Below are positions 12,766 to 24,742 of a stretch of DNA of 64,000 bases, one piece after another. Numbering within the stretch: position 1 is the stretch's first letter; the number at the start of each line of letters is the position of its first letter. Origin of the DNA: Xyrauchen texanus (lineage: Eukaryota > Chordata > Actinopteri > Cypriniformes > Catostomidae); contig NC_068297.1 of NCBI RefSeq assembly GCF_025860055.1, forward strand, positions 9,250,620 to 9,314,619, given 5' to 3'. The position numbers and the translations under genes are program-made. A model generated the notes under the pieces. The model was given only the letters and a program-made list of their open reading frames with translations. It was not told the origin of the DNA and ran no database searches.

Positions 12766-14749
12766 CGATATACATCCTGATTTGTACATTTCTTGATATG
12801 CCACACTTGTGCGTAACTTTCACTGTTATTACGTATTATTTGCTTAAACAATAAATCAGGTAATCTGGCTTTCATAACTCAGTGCCTAGCCTCTTTAAGA
12901 CATCACCGCACGTCACTGGTACCTATACAATATTAGGCAGGTGGTTTAAATGTTGTGGCAGATTGATGTACACAAATGAATATGACCAAAACGGCAAGCA
13001 TTAACAATTAGCTGTGTTTAGAAAAATGAACAAGACCTGTCATGCAAAACAGAAACTGTAGTCTTCTCCACCGTGGTGAAAGTTTATTATTTCCGGGTTT
13101 CCCAGTCTTAATTATAACTTGAGTGGTCATTCATGTGCATTCCAGCATTACATTTTGAGGTGGAAAGACAGGAATCGTGATATGACCTAATGTGATTATT
13201 AAACTTCAAAAGAATAGGATTTATTATATAAGTGCATGCGCTGCATCCTTCAAAGTGAAAACGCGGCACTGTTGTATTTTCTCCAAGCACGCGGGGGCTT
13301 GTGAGTTTTTTCAGCTGTTGTAGAACAGTTTGCAATCATTAGGCCATATCGGATATATATGACAAGCTATCATTTATGATCAACTGTTGATGATGACGAT
13401 ATAGTGTTGATGAAATATGACAATGTTTACTTTTAATTGTTTATATTGTAATACATTGTAGATCATTGTAGGAGTGCATGTTTTATTTCCCTTATCTGTT
13501 TGAATGAGCAGCTGGAAGCAGTGAAGGGCATGCATTTCAAAAATAAAAGTTCACGGCGTATTTCAGCCTTTAAAGTTAAAATGTCCATGCTATGAATCAA
13601 ATCTTTTTTTTTTTATAAATATATATATTTTGGTTGCACCATAAACTGCATTTGGAATTTAATTCAATTTTATTGGACTCTTGTAGTCTCTGTCTGGCCC
13701 TCCCCATCACTGGAAGGAAATATTAAGAACTTCATGTGCTATCGGAATTATCCTGCTTTCCACTTCTGAAGCAGTAATTATGAGTATATGAGTTTTGTTG
13801 GAAAGAACAGGAAACATGGAAACAAGAAATGCCAGGCTCATTCATTTATATATGTTTTGAGGAAGTTTAATTTAACTGTTTAAGTATGAGTCTGCGATAC
13901 ATGATTTATTTTGCGATTGTGTGGGTTTGTTTTGGGATGGGGATACAGTATTAATTTTATTCGATCAGGTTATGAAAAAGGTCTTAAAGTCTTAAATTGT
14001 GTTTTTAAAAACTCATATATTTTGATAAAAATGTGTAGCTCACTTGAAATTTCAAACAGTGACCACTGGTATCATTATTATATTTACAATTCATGTTAAT
14101 AGAATTTTGAAGTTTTTAGCATTTTAATAAGCTAAAATATACTATAGTATGTAAAGTCATTTATATGTGTATATATAAAAACTACAGTTTTCAGTTTCAT
14201 TACACTTACATGTCATGTCAAAAGTGTGGTGAGTAAAAACAAACATTTCTCAAAATAAAAATATTTTGCATCAGATTATATTCATGTAATAGATTGTATA
14301 ATACTATGCTAAATCAAATAGAAAAAAAAAACATCTAGATGAACTAGTCAACCTCATTAATCGACTGAATTACTCAACCACTGTGACCCGGCATCACTAT
14401 TTGAAAAGAAGCATAATTATATTTGGTTATATCAGGGTTATTTGTGTGCCCTTCGGGCCTGGTCCGAGCCTGCTTATGTACCCTGAGACTGCAAGCAACC
14501 TGCTGTGTCTGCTGCCATAGACATTTTCCCCACTGCATTCCAAACATGTCATTAAGGTGGCTGGAGCTGTTTTCTACAAACAGCTGTTCCCATTACTGTT
14601 CAGCAGCCACAGGGAGTGATTCATCATGAAGCAGAGGTGTGCAACAACAGCAGGGAGGCAGGAACAAGATGTAAAACTCTGTTTGTAACCTCTGAATAGG
14701 AATGACAGCAAATCTTGCTGAAGAAGAATCTTGCTGTATATGATAAATG

Positions 14750-16201
14750 CACCATAGCTTTGGGGAAGAACAGTGGACGCAGTGGACAGATTGTATTCCA
14801 CCTCTTTGGACCCATTGCAGTTTGCCTACCGCAACAACCACTCCACTATGATGCCATTGCATCTACAATACACACTGCTCTCTCGCACCTGGAAAAAAGG
14901 AACACATATGTGAGAATGCTGTTTGTAAACTACAGCTCAGCATTCAACACCATAGTCCCCTCCAAGCTTGATGAGAAACTCCGGGCTCTGGGCTTAAACA
15001 GCTCGCTGTGCAGCTGGATCCTGGACTTCCTGTCAGGCAGACGTCAGGTGGTTAGAATGGGCAGCAACATCTCCTCATCACTGACCCTCAACACTGGAGC
15101 CCCGCAGGGCTGTGTTCTCAGCCCACTCCTGTATTCCCTATACACACATGACTGTGTGGCAACACACAGTTCCAATGCCATCATTAAGTTTGCTGATGAT
15201 ACGACGGTGGTAGGTCTGATCACTGATAATGATGAAACAGCCTACAGAGAGGAGGGGCACACTCTGACACGCTTGTGTCAGGAGCACAACCTCTCCCTCA
15301 ACGTCAGTAAAACCAAGGAGCTTGTAGTGGACTTCAGGAGGAAAGACAGAGAACACAGCCCCATCACCATTAATGGAGCACCAGTGGAGAGAGTCAGCAG
15401 CTTCGAGTTCCTCGGTGTCCACATCACTGAGGAACTCACATGGTCCGTCCACACTGAGGCCGTTGTGAAGAAGGCTCACCAGCGCGTCTTCCTGAGACGG
15501 CTGAGGAAGTTTGGAATGAACCACCACATCCTCACACGGTTCTACACCAGTACTGTAGAGAGCATCCTGATTGGCTGCATCACCGCCTGGTATGGCAATA
15601 GCACCGCCCACAACCGCAAAGACTTGCAAAGGGTGGTGCGAACTGCCAGAAACATCATCGGAGGTGAGCTTCCCTCCCTCCAGGACATATATAACAGGCA
15701 GCGTGTGAAAAAAGCTCGGAGGATCATCAGAGACTCCAGCCACCCGAGTCATGGGCTGTTCTCACTGCTACCATCAGGCAGGCGGTATCGCAGCATCAGG
15801 ACCCGCACCAGCTGACTTTGTGACCGCTTCTTCCCCCAAGCAATCAGACTTTTGAACACTTGATCTCTCAGTATCAATATACACCAGCACTGCACTTTAT
15901 TAATCTTCATCTTATTCCATCACTGGACTGTCAAGTATATTCTCCACAATATAACTAATGCATATATATATTTGTATATACTATTATTTTTTATTTGTAT
16001 TGTATGTGTATTTTATATTGTGTGTATTGTTTACTGTACATTGTATATTAGTATTGTGTTGCGTAAATATGTTGTTTATTGTATATTGGTATATGTCTCG
16101 TCACTGTCATGACTGCTATGTTGCTCGGAACTGCACACAAGACTTTCACCTACTGTTGCACTTGTGTACATAGTAGTGTGACAATAAGGTGATTTGATTA
16201 A
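14750..16201 (+). mobile_element. CR1/L2-type LINE, 5'-truncated
   Basis: Reverse-transcriptase coding sequence from about 14795 to 15815, followed by a 3' tail of about 385 bp ending 'gacaataaggtgatttgatt', an ending typical of fish L2 copies. The 5' boundary is uncertain: 14423-14750 has no similarity I can name. It lies sense within the last STON2 intron. Confidence 0.85.
14795..15815 (+). pseudogene. Non-LTR retrotransposon reverse transcriptase (partial)
   Basis: Encodes the RT of a CR1/L2 LINE, which copies its RNA at a nicked target. Visible blocks in order: FVNYSSAFNTIVPSKL (RT block A region), GAPQGCVLSPLLYSLYTHDC, the catalytic FADDTTVVGL (FADD at 15189-15200), LNVSKTKELVVDFRR, FEFLGVHI, then the thumb region with SGRRYRS near the end. 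Around 14815-14850 the conserved LDPLQFAYR block is in a different frame from the downstream ORF, so at least one frameshift breaks it. The endonuclease domain is absent. Open reading runs 14715-15815, but homology starts near 14795. Confidence 0.85.
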
Positions 16202-16358
16202 ATTTGGTATTGATATGAGCCTGTGGAAACATGTGACACCTGAGATTACAGAAAATTGTTCTGTTTACATTGGCTCCTTTTGTTAGAAGCGACTGTCCTC
16301 TTGTGACAAATAGCTGCTACTACAACTACTCACTTGAAGTTGCTTCTCTTGTCTGTAG

Positions 16359-16436
16359 GTTGCAGTAGAGGTAAAGAATGAAAGCATGATGGAAAGCCCC
16401 CAGGACAAGCAGCCAGGAGAGTGCTGTCAACAGTGA
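16359..16436 (+). CDS. ston2: Stonin-2, last coding exon
   Basis: Begins after acceptor cttgtctgtag in phase 0 and encodes 25 residues (VAVEVKNESMMESPQDKQPG then ECCQQ) before TGA at 16434-16436. The VAVE start continues the YSYQV motif at the end of the mu-homology domain seen in stonins. The tail beyond it is poorly conserved in the family, so its exact sequence is supported by phase, splice signals and context more than by similarity. Confidence 0.85.
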   Translation, partial: VAVEVKNESMMESPQDKQPGECCQQ

Positions 16437-17348
16437 GGAAGAGCCTTTTTTTTACCCAGGAAAAGAGGGAGGTTTAAGGGTTGCACTTTGTTGAGTGGGA
16501 GAAAGTTCAGCTCTCAACTCAAGTAGATATTTTGTTCACATTTCATTCCCATTTGGCCTTTTTTTGTGTTTTTTTTTTTGCTAAGATTTGGTGTAGTATT
16601 GAAATGAAATTGAAGCATATATACAGTAGGAATGATATTCAAAAAAGAAATAAATACTGCATGAAACACAACATGAATGTTCCAGATGTCTAAATGCATT
16701 GTATGTCCTGATATGTGAAGAATGTGATTTACTATTGCAGCTAATTTTAAATTTAGGAGGTTCTTATCAAAGCTTTTATTTTACAATCTTTGGGGGATAA
16801 AATCCTTAAATATTTGCCTATAGCATTGCAGCTGTCATGTGTTGTTTTAAATGTAGATCTCACAGGATTGTAAAAAAAATGTCTGTATATTTTGGCTTAT
16901 TTAACTTTGTTCAGAGGATAACGAGGGACTCCTTAAATAACTCATTTCAGAGCTTGTTTTATTTTACATAGACAAAAATAAGTAAATGACATTTTGGTCT
17001 CTAATTTCAACATAAACCATGAATGTTAGTATTACTGCAAAAGGTACCGCTAATGCAAAATGTATACCTTAGATTTGGGTTTGTTAGGAGTCTGATTTAT
17101 TTTAATTTAATTTGCTGCCATTTGTATTCATTAGAGCAGCACATCTATAACATTTGCATTAAATTCCGATTTGAATACTTGCAAATGAGGCCCATTTGTT
17201 AGTAGCTGCTCCGATAATCTCTTAAAGATTAAAGGATTTTGCTCCGAACATAGGTGGAGGTTTCTGTGAGGGAAATAAATCATTAAATAATATAGCCTGC
17301 ACTTTGCACATCTTGATGAGTTTAACACTCTGAATCTGTTTAACATTT

Positions 17349-17640
17349 AAAGGGATAGTACATTTACCATCATGACTTTCTCTCATTGAATGCAGAAGGA
17401 GATGTTACTGTAGGCTAAATGCAAGACTGACAGCCTCAGTCACCATTCACTTTCATTGCTTTTTTTCCACAACAAAGATTGTATGGAAATCAAAAACTTT
17501 GTTTGGTGACTGAGACTAATAATCTGCCTAACATCCCCTCTTGTGTTCCACAAAAGAAAGAAAGGCATACAGATTTGGAACAACATAAGAGTGGGTAAAT
17601 TATGACAGAATGTTTCATTTTGAGTGAACTATCCATTTAA
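17349..17640. mobile_element. TTAA-associated MITE (AGGGATAGT ends)
   Basis: Left edge TTAAAGGGATAGTACATTT; right edge GTGAACTATCCATTTAA, an imperfect inverted copy with TTAA outside both ends. The inner text ('cattcactttcattgc', 'gtgttccacaaaagaaagaa') is that of a very common cyprinid MITE. A truncated copy lies at 32092-32220. Confidence 0.75.
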
Positions 17641-17678
17641 GTTGCTCCAAATATTTTCTTTTGGTTAGTGTCAATTAT

Positions 17679-17683
<5 letters not shown>

Positions 17684-17749
<66 letters not shown>
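17684..17749. repeat. (TA)n microsatellite
   Basis: About 33 uninterrupted TA units. Confidence 0.98.
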
Positions 17750-17753
<4 letters not shown>

Positions 17754-19107
17754 TTATAGTTATAGAGGGCTTAATCATTGTGTTAAACTAGCAAAACTGC
17801 TGTATTTATGTCTCTGTGCTTTGTGTCCTTTGAAAATGTTTTGTACAATTCAGTTTTATGATATATGTGTTTTTTCTACTACATGTAATAGACATTAAAT
17901 AACACTTCCCAAACAATATTTGTCCATTATATTTGTAGCATTTTCAATTCATGTGTTTGTTTTCTTCAATCATTACAGTGCAGTCCTAATCAAGAATGGT
18001 TTTTTTTTTTTAATAATTATGACTAAATGTTGTCCTCTAAAGCATCAACAGAAATACCTAATATCATTTGCTTTTTGAACGCCTCATGATGTTTAGAGTT
18101 TGAGTCTGATCTCAATAATGTTACACTGAAAGCACAGAATGTTAAAAAAAAATGTGGTTGAATTTCTGCTGATTATGAATCATGTTTAAAAGTAGATTGA
18201 CACGTTGAGTATATCGGCAAGATTATAAAAAAGACTGCAATGTTTTCAATGCATCTGTCAGTACTGACCCTCATTTATAATACTTGACATTTGGCATAGA
18301 AATAAATTGCTAGAGCCTTCAATTTCTTATGTTCTTATTAGTTTGACTTTTTTTTTTTTTTTTCACTTTAAGCAAAAAACAAGTTTAACTAAATGGTTTA
18401 ATATCGTGATCATTAGATTGAAATATTGCAAAAACTAAAAATATGTTTACTTTTTTGTGTATTATTTTTTTGTTTATTGATTGTCTACTCCATAGCTGTA
18501 ATTCCACTAACCTCAGTCACTCTGTGCACCTTCATCTCACTCATTTAAAGAACTGGACAGGATGCATACAATAAAGTATGTAACACAGAAAAGTCTGGCT
18601 ATTCCTTTCAGTGTTTCTCCCCATATCTTGTAAGAAATGAATTGTCGATTTTGTTAATGTTATGCAGTTTTCTTAACTTGCAAAACAGTTGGCAGAATTT
18701 TTAGAGAAAAGGTTTGATATGTTTATATAATGATTTTGCCATACAGTATATTTGCCATATTTATTATTATTTTTTTTAACAGACATTATTACAAAGTGAT
18801 AATGGCAAATACCTCAAAACTATGTATATATTTATTCTTTTAACACTCTTTTCCTTTTATATACCTTAGTACTAAATTAATTTTCAACATGCTGTCAAGT
18901 ACTACACTGTATTTACCCGCTATGTTATCTGTAAGTACATATGCAGGTGGGTTTTGGGGGGTATTTCAATTCTTTAATACATAAGCAGACAAACCGGCCA
19001 AATAGATTCATTTTAATCTAATTTTCTGGAATGGCGTAAGACTTAAGCACAGTGCTATTTTAAAGACTCAATTCACTGACATAGTATGTGATTTGAGAGA
19101 ATAATTC

Positions 19108-19412
19108 CATTAACACTTTATAATCAGGTTCCATTTGTTAAAATTATTTGATGCATTAGCTATCACAAGCAAACATTGGATATATATATTTTTTTACAGC
19201 ATATAATAATATTTCCTAATGTTAGTTAATAAAATATGTTTATTGTTATTTCATGTTAATTCATAGTGCATTAACTACTGTAAACAAATACAACATTTGA
19301 TTTTCAAAATGTATTAGTATATGTTGAAATTAACATTAGCCAAGATTCATAAGTACTGTAAAAGTATTGTTAGTTAACGTTAACTATTGTTTACAAATGA
19401 AACTTTATTCTT
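19108..19412. repeat. Interspersed MITE-like repeat with inverted ends
   Basis: Begins 'cactttataatcaggttcca' and ends 'aaatgaaactttattctt', approximate inverted ends; the middle is rich in 'gttaacattag'/'cattaac' motifs. This pattern is widespread in fish genomes. No target duplication confirmed. Confidence 0.5.
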
Positions 19413-20149
19413 TTAATTCTTGGATATTCAGGGATTGAGCTGTAATGTTGGCTGTCTGCAGTTTTCTATATATTATTGTTTTAATGGAAGCTGGGGTGGA
19501 GCAATCATTATAACTGACTCGAAATTTAGGCATTTCCACATTCATCACAATGAGTGTTTTTCAAAGATCCATCCATAAATGTGTTCCTTCCCACAATTCA
19601 ACTCATTCCTGGACCCGTAGAGTACCATTGTTGTTGCTATAATTGCTATTTAAGCTTAAATATTTAGCTTGGGCCCTTCATATCTCAGTCAGAAGGAAAT
19701 TGAAACAGCAAACATGACAGAAACTCAAGTGTGGACCTGCAACTTTATTGTATTTTCTCACAGTGGATTTACAAAGTGAATCCAGGTTAGTCTCTGGATT
19801 TTGAGGCTGTGTTGTTTTGGAAAGGTAATAGCTTTGACCTAGAGAGAAATGTGAACTTTTTATCTTGCACACCAGCAATTTCACAGTGTTTGTTGTGTGA
19901 CACTATAGATAAAGCAGATATTGATCTCACTGCGGTTTCTTGCCTGCGCAGGGATTGTGCCTATGAGGCTTCTCAGATTCTTAATAATTCATCTGCACAC
20001 GCATAAATGTGATGGAATGAGATTTCTGAAGACACAGCTGTACTTAGATGTAATTTGGATTAATTTTCTCTATCCCTCTATCAACACACTCATTGGATGT
20101 TTCAATTTAATTGATGTAGCTGCTAAAAATATAAATTTATAATTATTTA

Positions 20150-20702
20150 TTACAGCAGTATAAGGGTAAAAGGAACACCAAATCACAAAATAAATCGAGG
20201 TTACAGTGAGGCACTTTCAATGGAAGTGAATGGGGCCAGTTTGTGGAGGATTTAAAGGCAGAAATGTAAAGCTTATAATGTTATTTAAAAAAGCTTACAT
20301 TACTTCTGTTAAAACTCATGTATTATTTGAGCTGTACTGTTGCTTAAATTGTTTTTTTTTGTGGTCGTATAAGGGTTTATGGTGTTACGTCGTCATGGCA
20401 ACCATGTTGAAAATTGTATATAACTTAAATAAGGTTAGTAAGCTATTTTATCATGTCATGTTAACATGCATTGTCTTGCCACATCAATGAGCATGTCTTG
20501 TGGTTATTTTTGAAATTGTGAGTGCTTTAACGTTTAGATTAATGGATTGGACCCATTCACTTCCATTGAAATTGCACTGCAAGATTTTTGCTTTTGTAAA
20601 GAAAATGAGTAATAAGTAGAAATACATTTTTTAGGGTATTCAACAGTATGACACAAATGCCGTCGATTGAGCTTAGCTTGTAGTGAACCTGGAATATTCC
20701 TT
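20150..20702. mobile_element. Second copy of the AGGAATATTC MITE
   Basis: Right end 'ggaatattcc' then TTTAAA; internal blocks 'aaaggcagaaatgtaaagct', 'actcatgtattatttgagct' and 'ggacccattcacttccattg' match 6923-7454. The left end is degraded. Confidence 0.65.
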
Positions 20703-20706
20703 TAAA

Positions 20707-21749
20707 TGTGCCTGTCAGTTAGCCAGTACCCAGAATTAGCTGTATTGAAAACTCTCACCCAGCAGAGGGTGCCAACAACAAACCATATTTGAAAGTAGAG
20801 CATGATGACTGAAAACCAGCTGCTTTAGTCTAGATCTTCATGCACTGCCAGAGATGCTTTTCTTGGCCTATATTTCGTAAGTCGTTTGTTTTCATCTGCA
20901 GTATTTCATCATGATATAATGTTAGCATAGGCTCAATAAGGTCTTTTCAAACTTAACTTTGGCTCAGCTTCTGCTCAAATGTCATAACTCTATAGATGAT
21001 GAAGATAGAAAACTGAAGAAAGACCAGACCCTAAGCCTCCAACACAGGATGTTCTTTCTTTTTCAACACCTCAATATATGCTACATTGGCATGGCAGGCT
21101 AAACATTTGACAAGTCCATATTATGCATTTCTTCTGGGTGGGTAAGTGTGCTGCTGGCAGTACGGGTGCCATGCAGAATGTGCTGCCAGGTTAGTTGACA
21201 TCACCGTCTTTTCCGCAGAGTCCAGTTCACTGTAGCGGATCTTAGCGTGTTCAGATGTCCTATCAAGCCGTCTGCATTTTTGTTTATCAGTCTTTTCATT
21301 TGTCAATTTGCTGTCTGTCTGGAAACAGAAGGAGGTCAGGGAAGACTGCCAAACCTCAGTTCAAAGTGACCCTGTTGTGCCATCAAGTGCCAGTGCAAAT
21401 ACTACCCATAGATCAAAGATTACTGTGTTACTGATGGCATCATGGTCTTCACAAAATGGCTACGTTTAAATTCACCCTTATAATGCGATTAAGGCAGTAC
21501 TGTTAAGTTGGAGCTTATGTAACAGAATACAGTTAATATGTTAATTAGAATAGCCATATACTGTAATACATAGGGTATTGCCGTTTTTATCGCCCTATTC
21601 AAACATGTATTGGTATTTTTTCCCCCAAACTCTTAATCTACTAACAATGTCAAATAGTGTATGCAGTAAAATAGTCTGGTTACAGATATTTGTCAACTTG
21701 GTAAACAAGTACAAGGACACCAACAAAATAGTTTGGTTTACGGCAGTTT
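20707..21749. other. Intergenic DNA, no gene seen
   Basis: Higher sequence complexity than the flanks. A 61-codon minus-strand frame at 21121-21306 (about GC-balanced) shows no family resemblance. Confidence 0.4.
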
Positions 21750-21968
21750 TATCACACTAAAATCATGTTTACACACATGTGTACTTCTGAAACAGTGAGT
21801 TTATTTGAACGTTTATGGATTGGCCCTATTCACTTCCATTGTAAGTGCCTCACTGTAACCCAGATTTATTGATTTTTTTTGCTTATTTTAGAAAAGACTA
21901 AATCAATATTTAGTGATCAGTATAATGTCACAAGTGCTAACGATTGTTGAACACAGAATATTCCTTTA
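21750..21968. mobile_element. Third, truncated copy of the AGGAATATTC MITE
   Basis: Contains 'gtttatggattggccctatt', 'cacttccattgtaagtgcct' and ends 'agaatattcc' followed by TTTAAA, as in the other two copies. The left half is missing. Confidence 0.55.
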
Positions 21969-23198
21969 AACTTAATTGAATTAATGGCACGGACAGCATG
22001 AAAATGGAATTGAAAGGGTTTGCTAATGTGTTTCTTCCTTACTCTGATTATTGGCAGTAATCAGATTATTGGTGTACATCCATTTTCTTGCATAACTCAG
22101 TTCCTTTACACATTCATATTTCTAAGCCATCCTTCATTTTCATATAGCGTTAATCTCAAGGGTCCCTTGCTTGTTAATACCATGACAGACTTCTACAGCA
22201 CACAACACAATGAAGTCTGCCTTCTTAAATACAAGAGATCACTCAAATATCAATCCTCTTATGGGGCTTTCAATCTGGCTTTTAGCCTGTGATCTGCAAC
22301 CCTATGCCACAATAATCTCACATACTTACACGCATAACCCCCTTCTGATTGGCTCCATAACTTCATGCTGGCCACTATACTGTATGTATGTCGACTAAGT
22401 TAGACATTCACAAAACATTTATTCATGCTTAAGCAGGCCAGCTCTATAGTGGTTTATTTCTCTCTGGGTGTGTGGCCAGGACAAACAGCCAAAAAGATCC
22501 ATTAAACACATCGTTCATTGTATGCAACCACACAGCATTTGTCTCAGAACAGCAATATGGTCTAAATAAACCAAGCGTTTAGGGTTAGGGTTAGGGCTCT
22601 ACTCATTTCTCTGATCACAACCACAAAGTGCATTGGTTCTTATTCCTCCAATGTAAATATAATCTTGGTTAGTTTCAGAGGGATTGAGAGCCAGTTGATT
22701 TTGTCCCTCTATCTGTGCAACTCTGTGCTGGTTGTGATATCTCTGATGCCATAATCATTTTAAAATGGCTCTGCTGTTTGTCTTCACTGCTTCGTCTCCT
22801 TATGCCTGGTGACCCCACAAAGGCCAGATAGACTGCTTCAATCCAGAAAAGCTCATGTTTTCGATAGTCAGTTTCAAAGTAGACGCTCTCTTTCCAAGAG
22901 AATGCAATTGTCTCTTCAGAAGGACCAGCCACATTCGCTGCTGTTAAGCTCCAAAGTTCACATTGTAGAACAGTGCCTATTGTAGAAAGGTCACCGTGGT
23001 GCTCACTCTCTCGCCAGGTACTACAGCCTGACAAAAGCCTCTTTGATTGAGTTTTAGTGGTGAACGAGGCAATCTAAGAGGCTTTAGAACCTTTCTGAGA
23101 ATGTCAGAATTTATCTTTTTCGTGGAATATAAAGAAAGAAAAATATTCAATTCTAAACAATTATTAATATATTTTGTGGCTTAGATTAATGAGGCGCT
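21969..23198. other. Intergenic DNA, no gene seen
   Basis: Contains a short TTAGGG-type run (22579-22597, three units). A 119-codon minus-strand frame (22675-23034) was examined; no domain or homologous family recognised. Confidence 0.4.
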
Positions 23199-24742
23199 GG
23201 GCCCTATTTAAAGAGCACTAGCACAAAATGCAGTGCATTGTTTAAGTCATAAGTGCTAAGTCAATGGGCATGGTATTTTTGTGCAAGCATGCACCACGTC
23301 GAGACAGAAATGGGTTTGGCGAAATTTCACGTGCAACGCATTAATGGGCTGGACCAATTGCAATATAATTCTCCTCCGATTATTGCTCCATCAGCATCCA
23401 ATTATACAGTCCATTCCCTGTCACTAGCAATATAAACAAAGACAGCAAATTCATAAGAAGTTGGTAGTGTAAATGGACTGCATGCAATGAATTAGAAATA
23501 GTTCTATGACAGTTACATGCTCATTTTATATGCATATAAAATGTGATTCTAGATTTTAAGATTTGGATATCTGTTTCAGTAAATTATAGAGAATGTACAC
23601 TGGCGGCCAAAAGTTTGAATAATGTACAGATTTAGCTGTTTCAGAAGGAATTGGTACTTTAATTCACCAAAGTGGCATTCAACTGATCACAAAATATAGT
23701 CAGGATATTACTGATGTAAAAAAAAACAGCCCCATCACTATTTGAAAAAAGTAATTTTTAATCAAATCTCCAACACCTTATCCTTCAGTAATCATGCTAA
23801 TTGTTAATTTGGTACTAGAAAATCACCTGCAATTATATGAAAGCTATTTGGTTCATTAATCGAACCTTAACATTGTCTTTGTGTTTGTTTTTGAGTCGCC
23901 ACAGTATGCTATAGACTGGTTTGTCTTAAAGTCAATATTAGGTAAAAAATGACAAAAAAAAAAAACGCTTTCTGTTGAAACTCATCATTCAACCATTGTT
24001 TTGAGGATTGAAGGCTATACAATGCTTGAAATAGCCAAAAAACTGAAGATTTAATACAGAATTGGAAAAGAGTGTTATGGATCTTAACCCCATTGAGCTT
24101 TTGTGGGATCAACTAGACTGTAAGGTGCGTGATAAGTGCCCAACAATACAGCCACATCTATGACAAGTGCTACAGGAAGTGTGGGGTGAAATGAGCATCT
24201 GGACAAACTGACTGGTAGAATGCCAAGTATCTGCAAAGCTGTCATTGCTGCACATGGAGGATTTTTTATGAGAACTCTTTGAAGTATTTTAAAAATGTTT
24301 TCAAATTGTAAAAACTTAAAATATTTCTTCAACACTACACTTCAAATTAAACCAAAATATAATCAAAATAATGAAGTGGTAAAAAAAACAAAAACATACC
24401 AAATCCAAAAATTGTACCTGCAACTTCTTTCTGGGAACCTTTTGAAGTAACTTAAAAATCTGTGACACACTGTGTCAATAGGTGAAAATATACCAATACA
24501 GATTAGATAATAAATACAACTGTAAAGAATAATTTTTGTTTCAGAAAAAGGCTACAACATTACAATGCTCCCACAGTTTGTGAGCATACACCCACAGATA
24601 GCACAAACACTCCCACCCATGCCCACTTGTGCTGAAACGAAAACTGCACTTAGAATTAGCACTCTCACGAAAATGTGATAAGACGTAGTGCACGGTTATT
24701 GTGCGTAGTGCTGTGCTTTGCACACTCACGAAAATAGAGCCC
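23199..24742. mobile_element. Possible DNA element split by a Tc1 remnant
   Basis: The left edge 'gggccctatttaaagagcac' and the right edge, read on the minus strand ('gggctctattttcgtgagtg'), are similar inverted ends. Both arms share 'gtgca'/'gcac'-rich text. The middle is occupied by the Tc1-like remnant at 23595-24350. Target duplication not found. Confidence 0.4.
23595..24350 (+). mobile_element. Tc1/mariner-like element, decayed
   Basis: Starts with the Tc1-type end 'tacactggcggccaaaagtt' (23597 on) and contains the C-terminal transposase signature DLNPIELLWDQLDCKVRDKC at about 24079-24140 (the DLNPIE motif surrounds the last catalytic acidic region of Tc1 transposases). The N-terminal half of the transposase is not readable in one frame. 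Inactive copy. Confidence 0.75.

Larger units (their letters stand above)
11578..12918 (+). mobile_element. hAT-superfamily element, internally deleted, with 8-bp target duplication
   Basis: Flanked by an 8-bp direct repeat GTACCTAT (11570-11577 and 12919-12926), the length hAT transposases create. Ends: CACTGACGTGCGGTC on the left; CACCGCACGTCACTG on the right. Inside are a broken exon with a TTF-type zinc finger (12062-12433) and a GA microsatellite. The catalytic RNase-H-like domain of a hAT transposase is missing, so the copy is non-autonomous. Confidence 0.85.
8647..16358 (+). other. STON2 last intron (7.7 kb)
   Basis: Runs from donor gtatgc at 8647 to acceptor cttgtctgtag at 16358. It holds a SINE, a possible MITE, a hAT element with a zinc-finger exon, a GA microsatellite and a CR1/L2 LINE, each listed separately. 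Stretches 9063-10596 and 12919-14750 show no gene and no confidently named repeat. Confidence 0.85.
16437..18600 (+). other. STON2 3' UTR and downstream DNA
   Basis: No further gene. Candidate poly(A) signals AATAAA lie at 16649-16654 and 18570-18575; an ATTAAA lies near 17893. Which is used cannot be told from sequence. The stretch contains a MITE (17349-17640) and a TA microsatellite. Confidence 0.45.

Noticed and set aside
15138..15752. 204-codon minus-strand ORF opposite the LINE reverse transcriptase
   Set aside because: Antisense shadow of the RT coding sequence.
22579..22597. Short TTAGGG run (three units)
   Set aside because: Too short to be an interstitial telomere or fusion scar; chance or a small microsatellite.
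22675..23034. 119-codon minus-strand ORF
   Set aside because: No domain, no splice context and no family similarity seen; length is within chance for this window.
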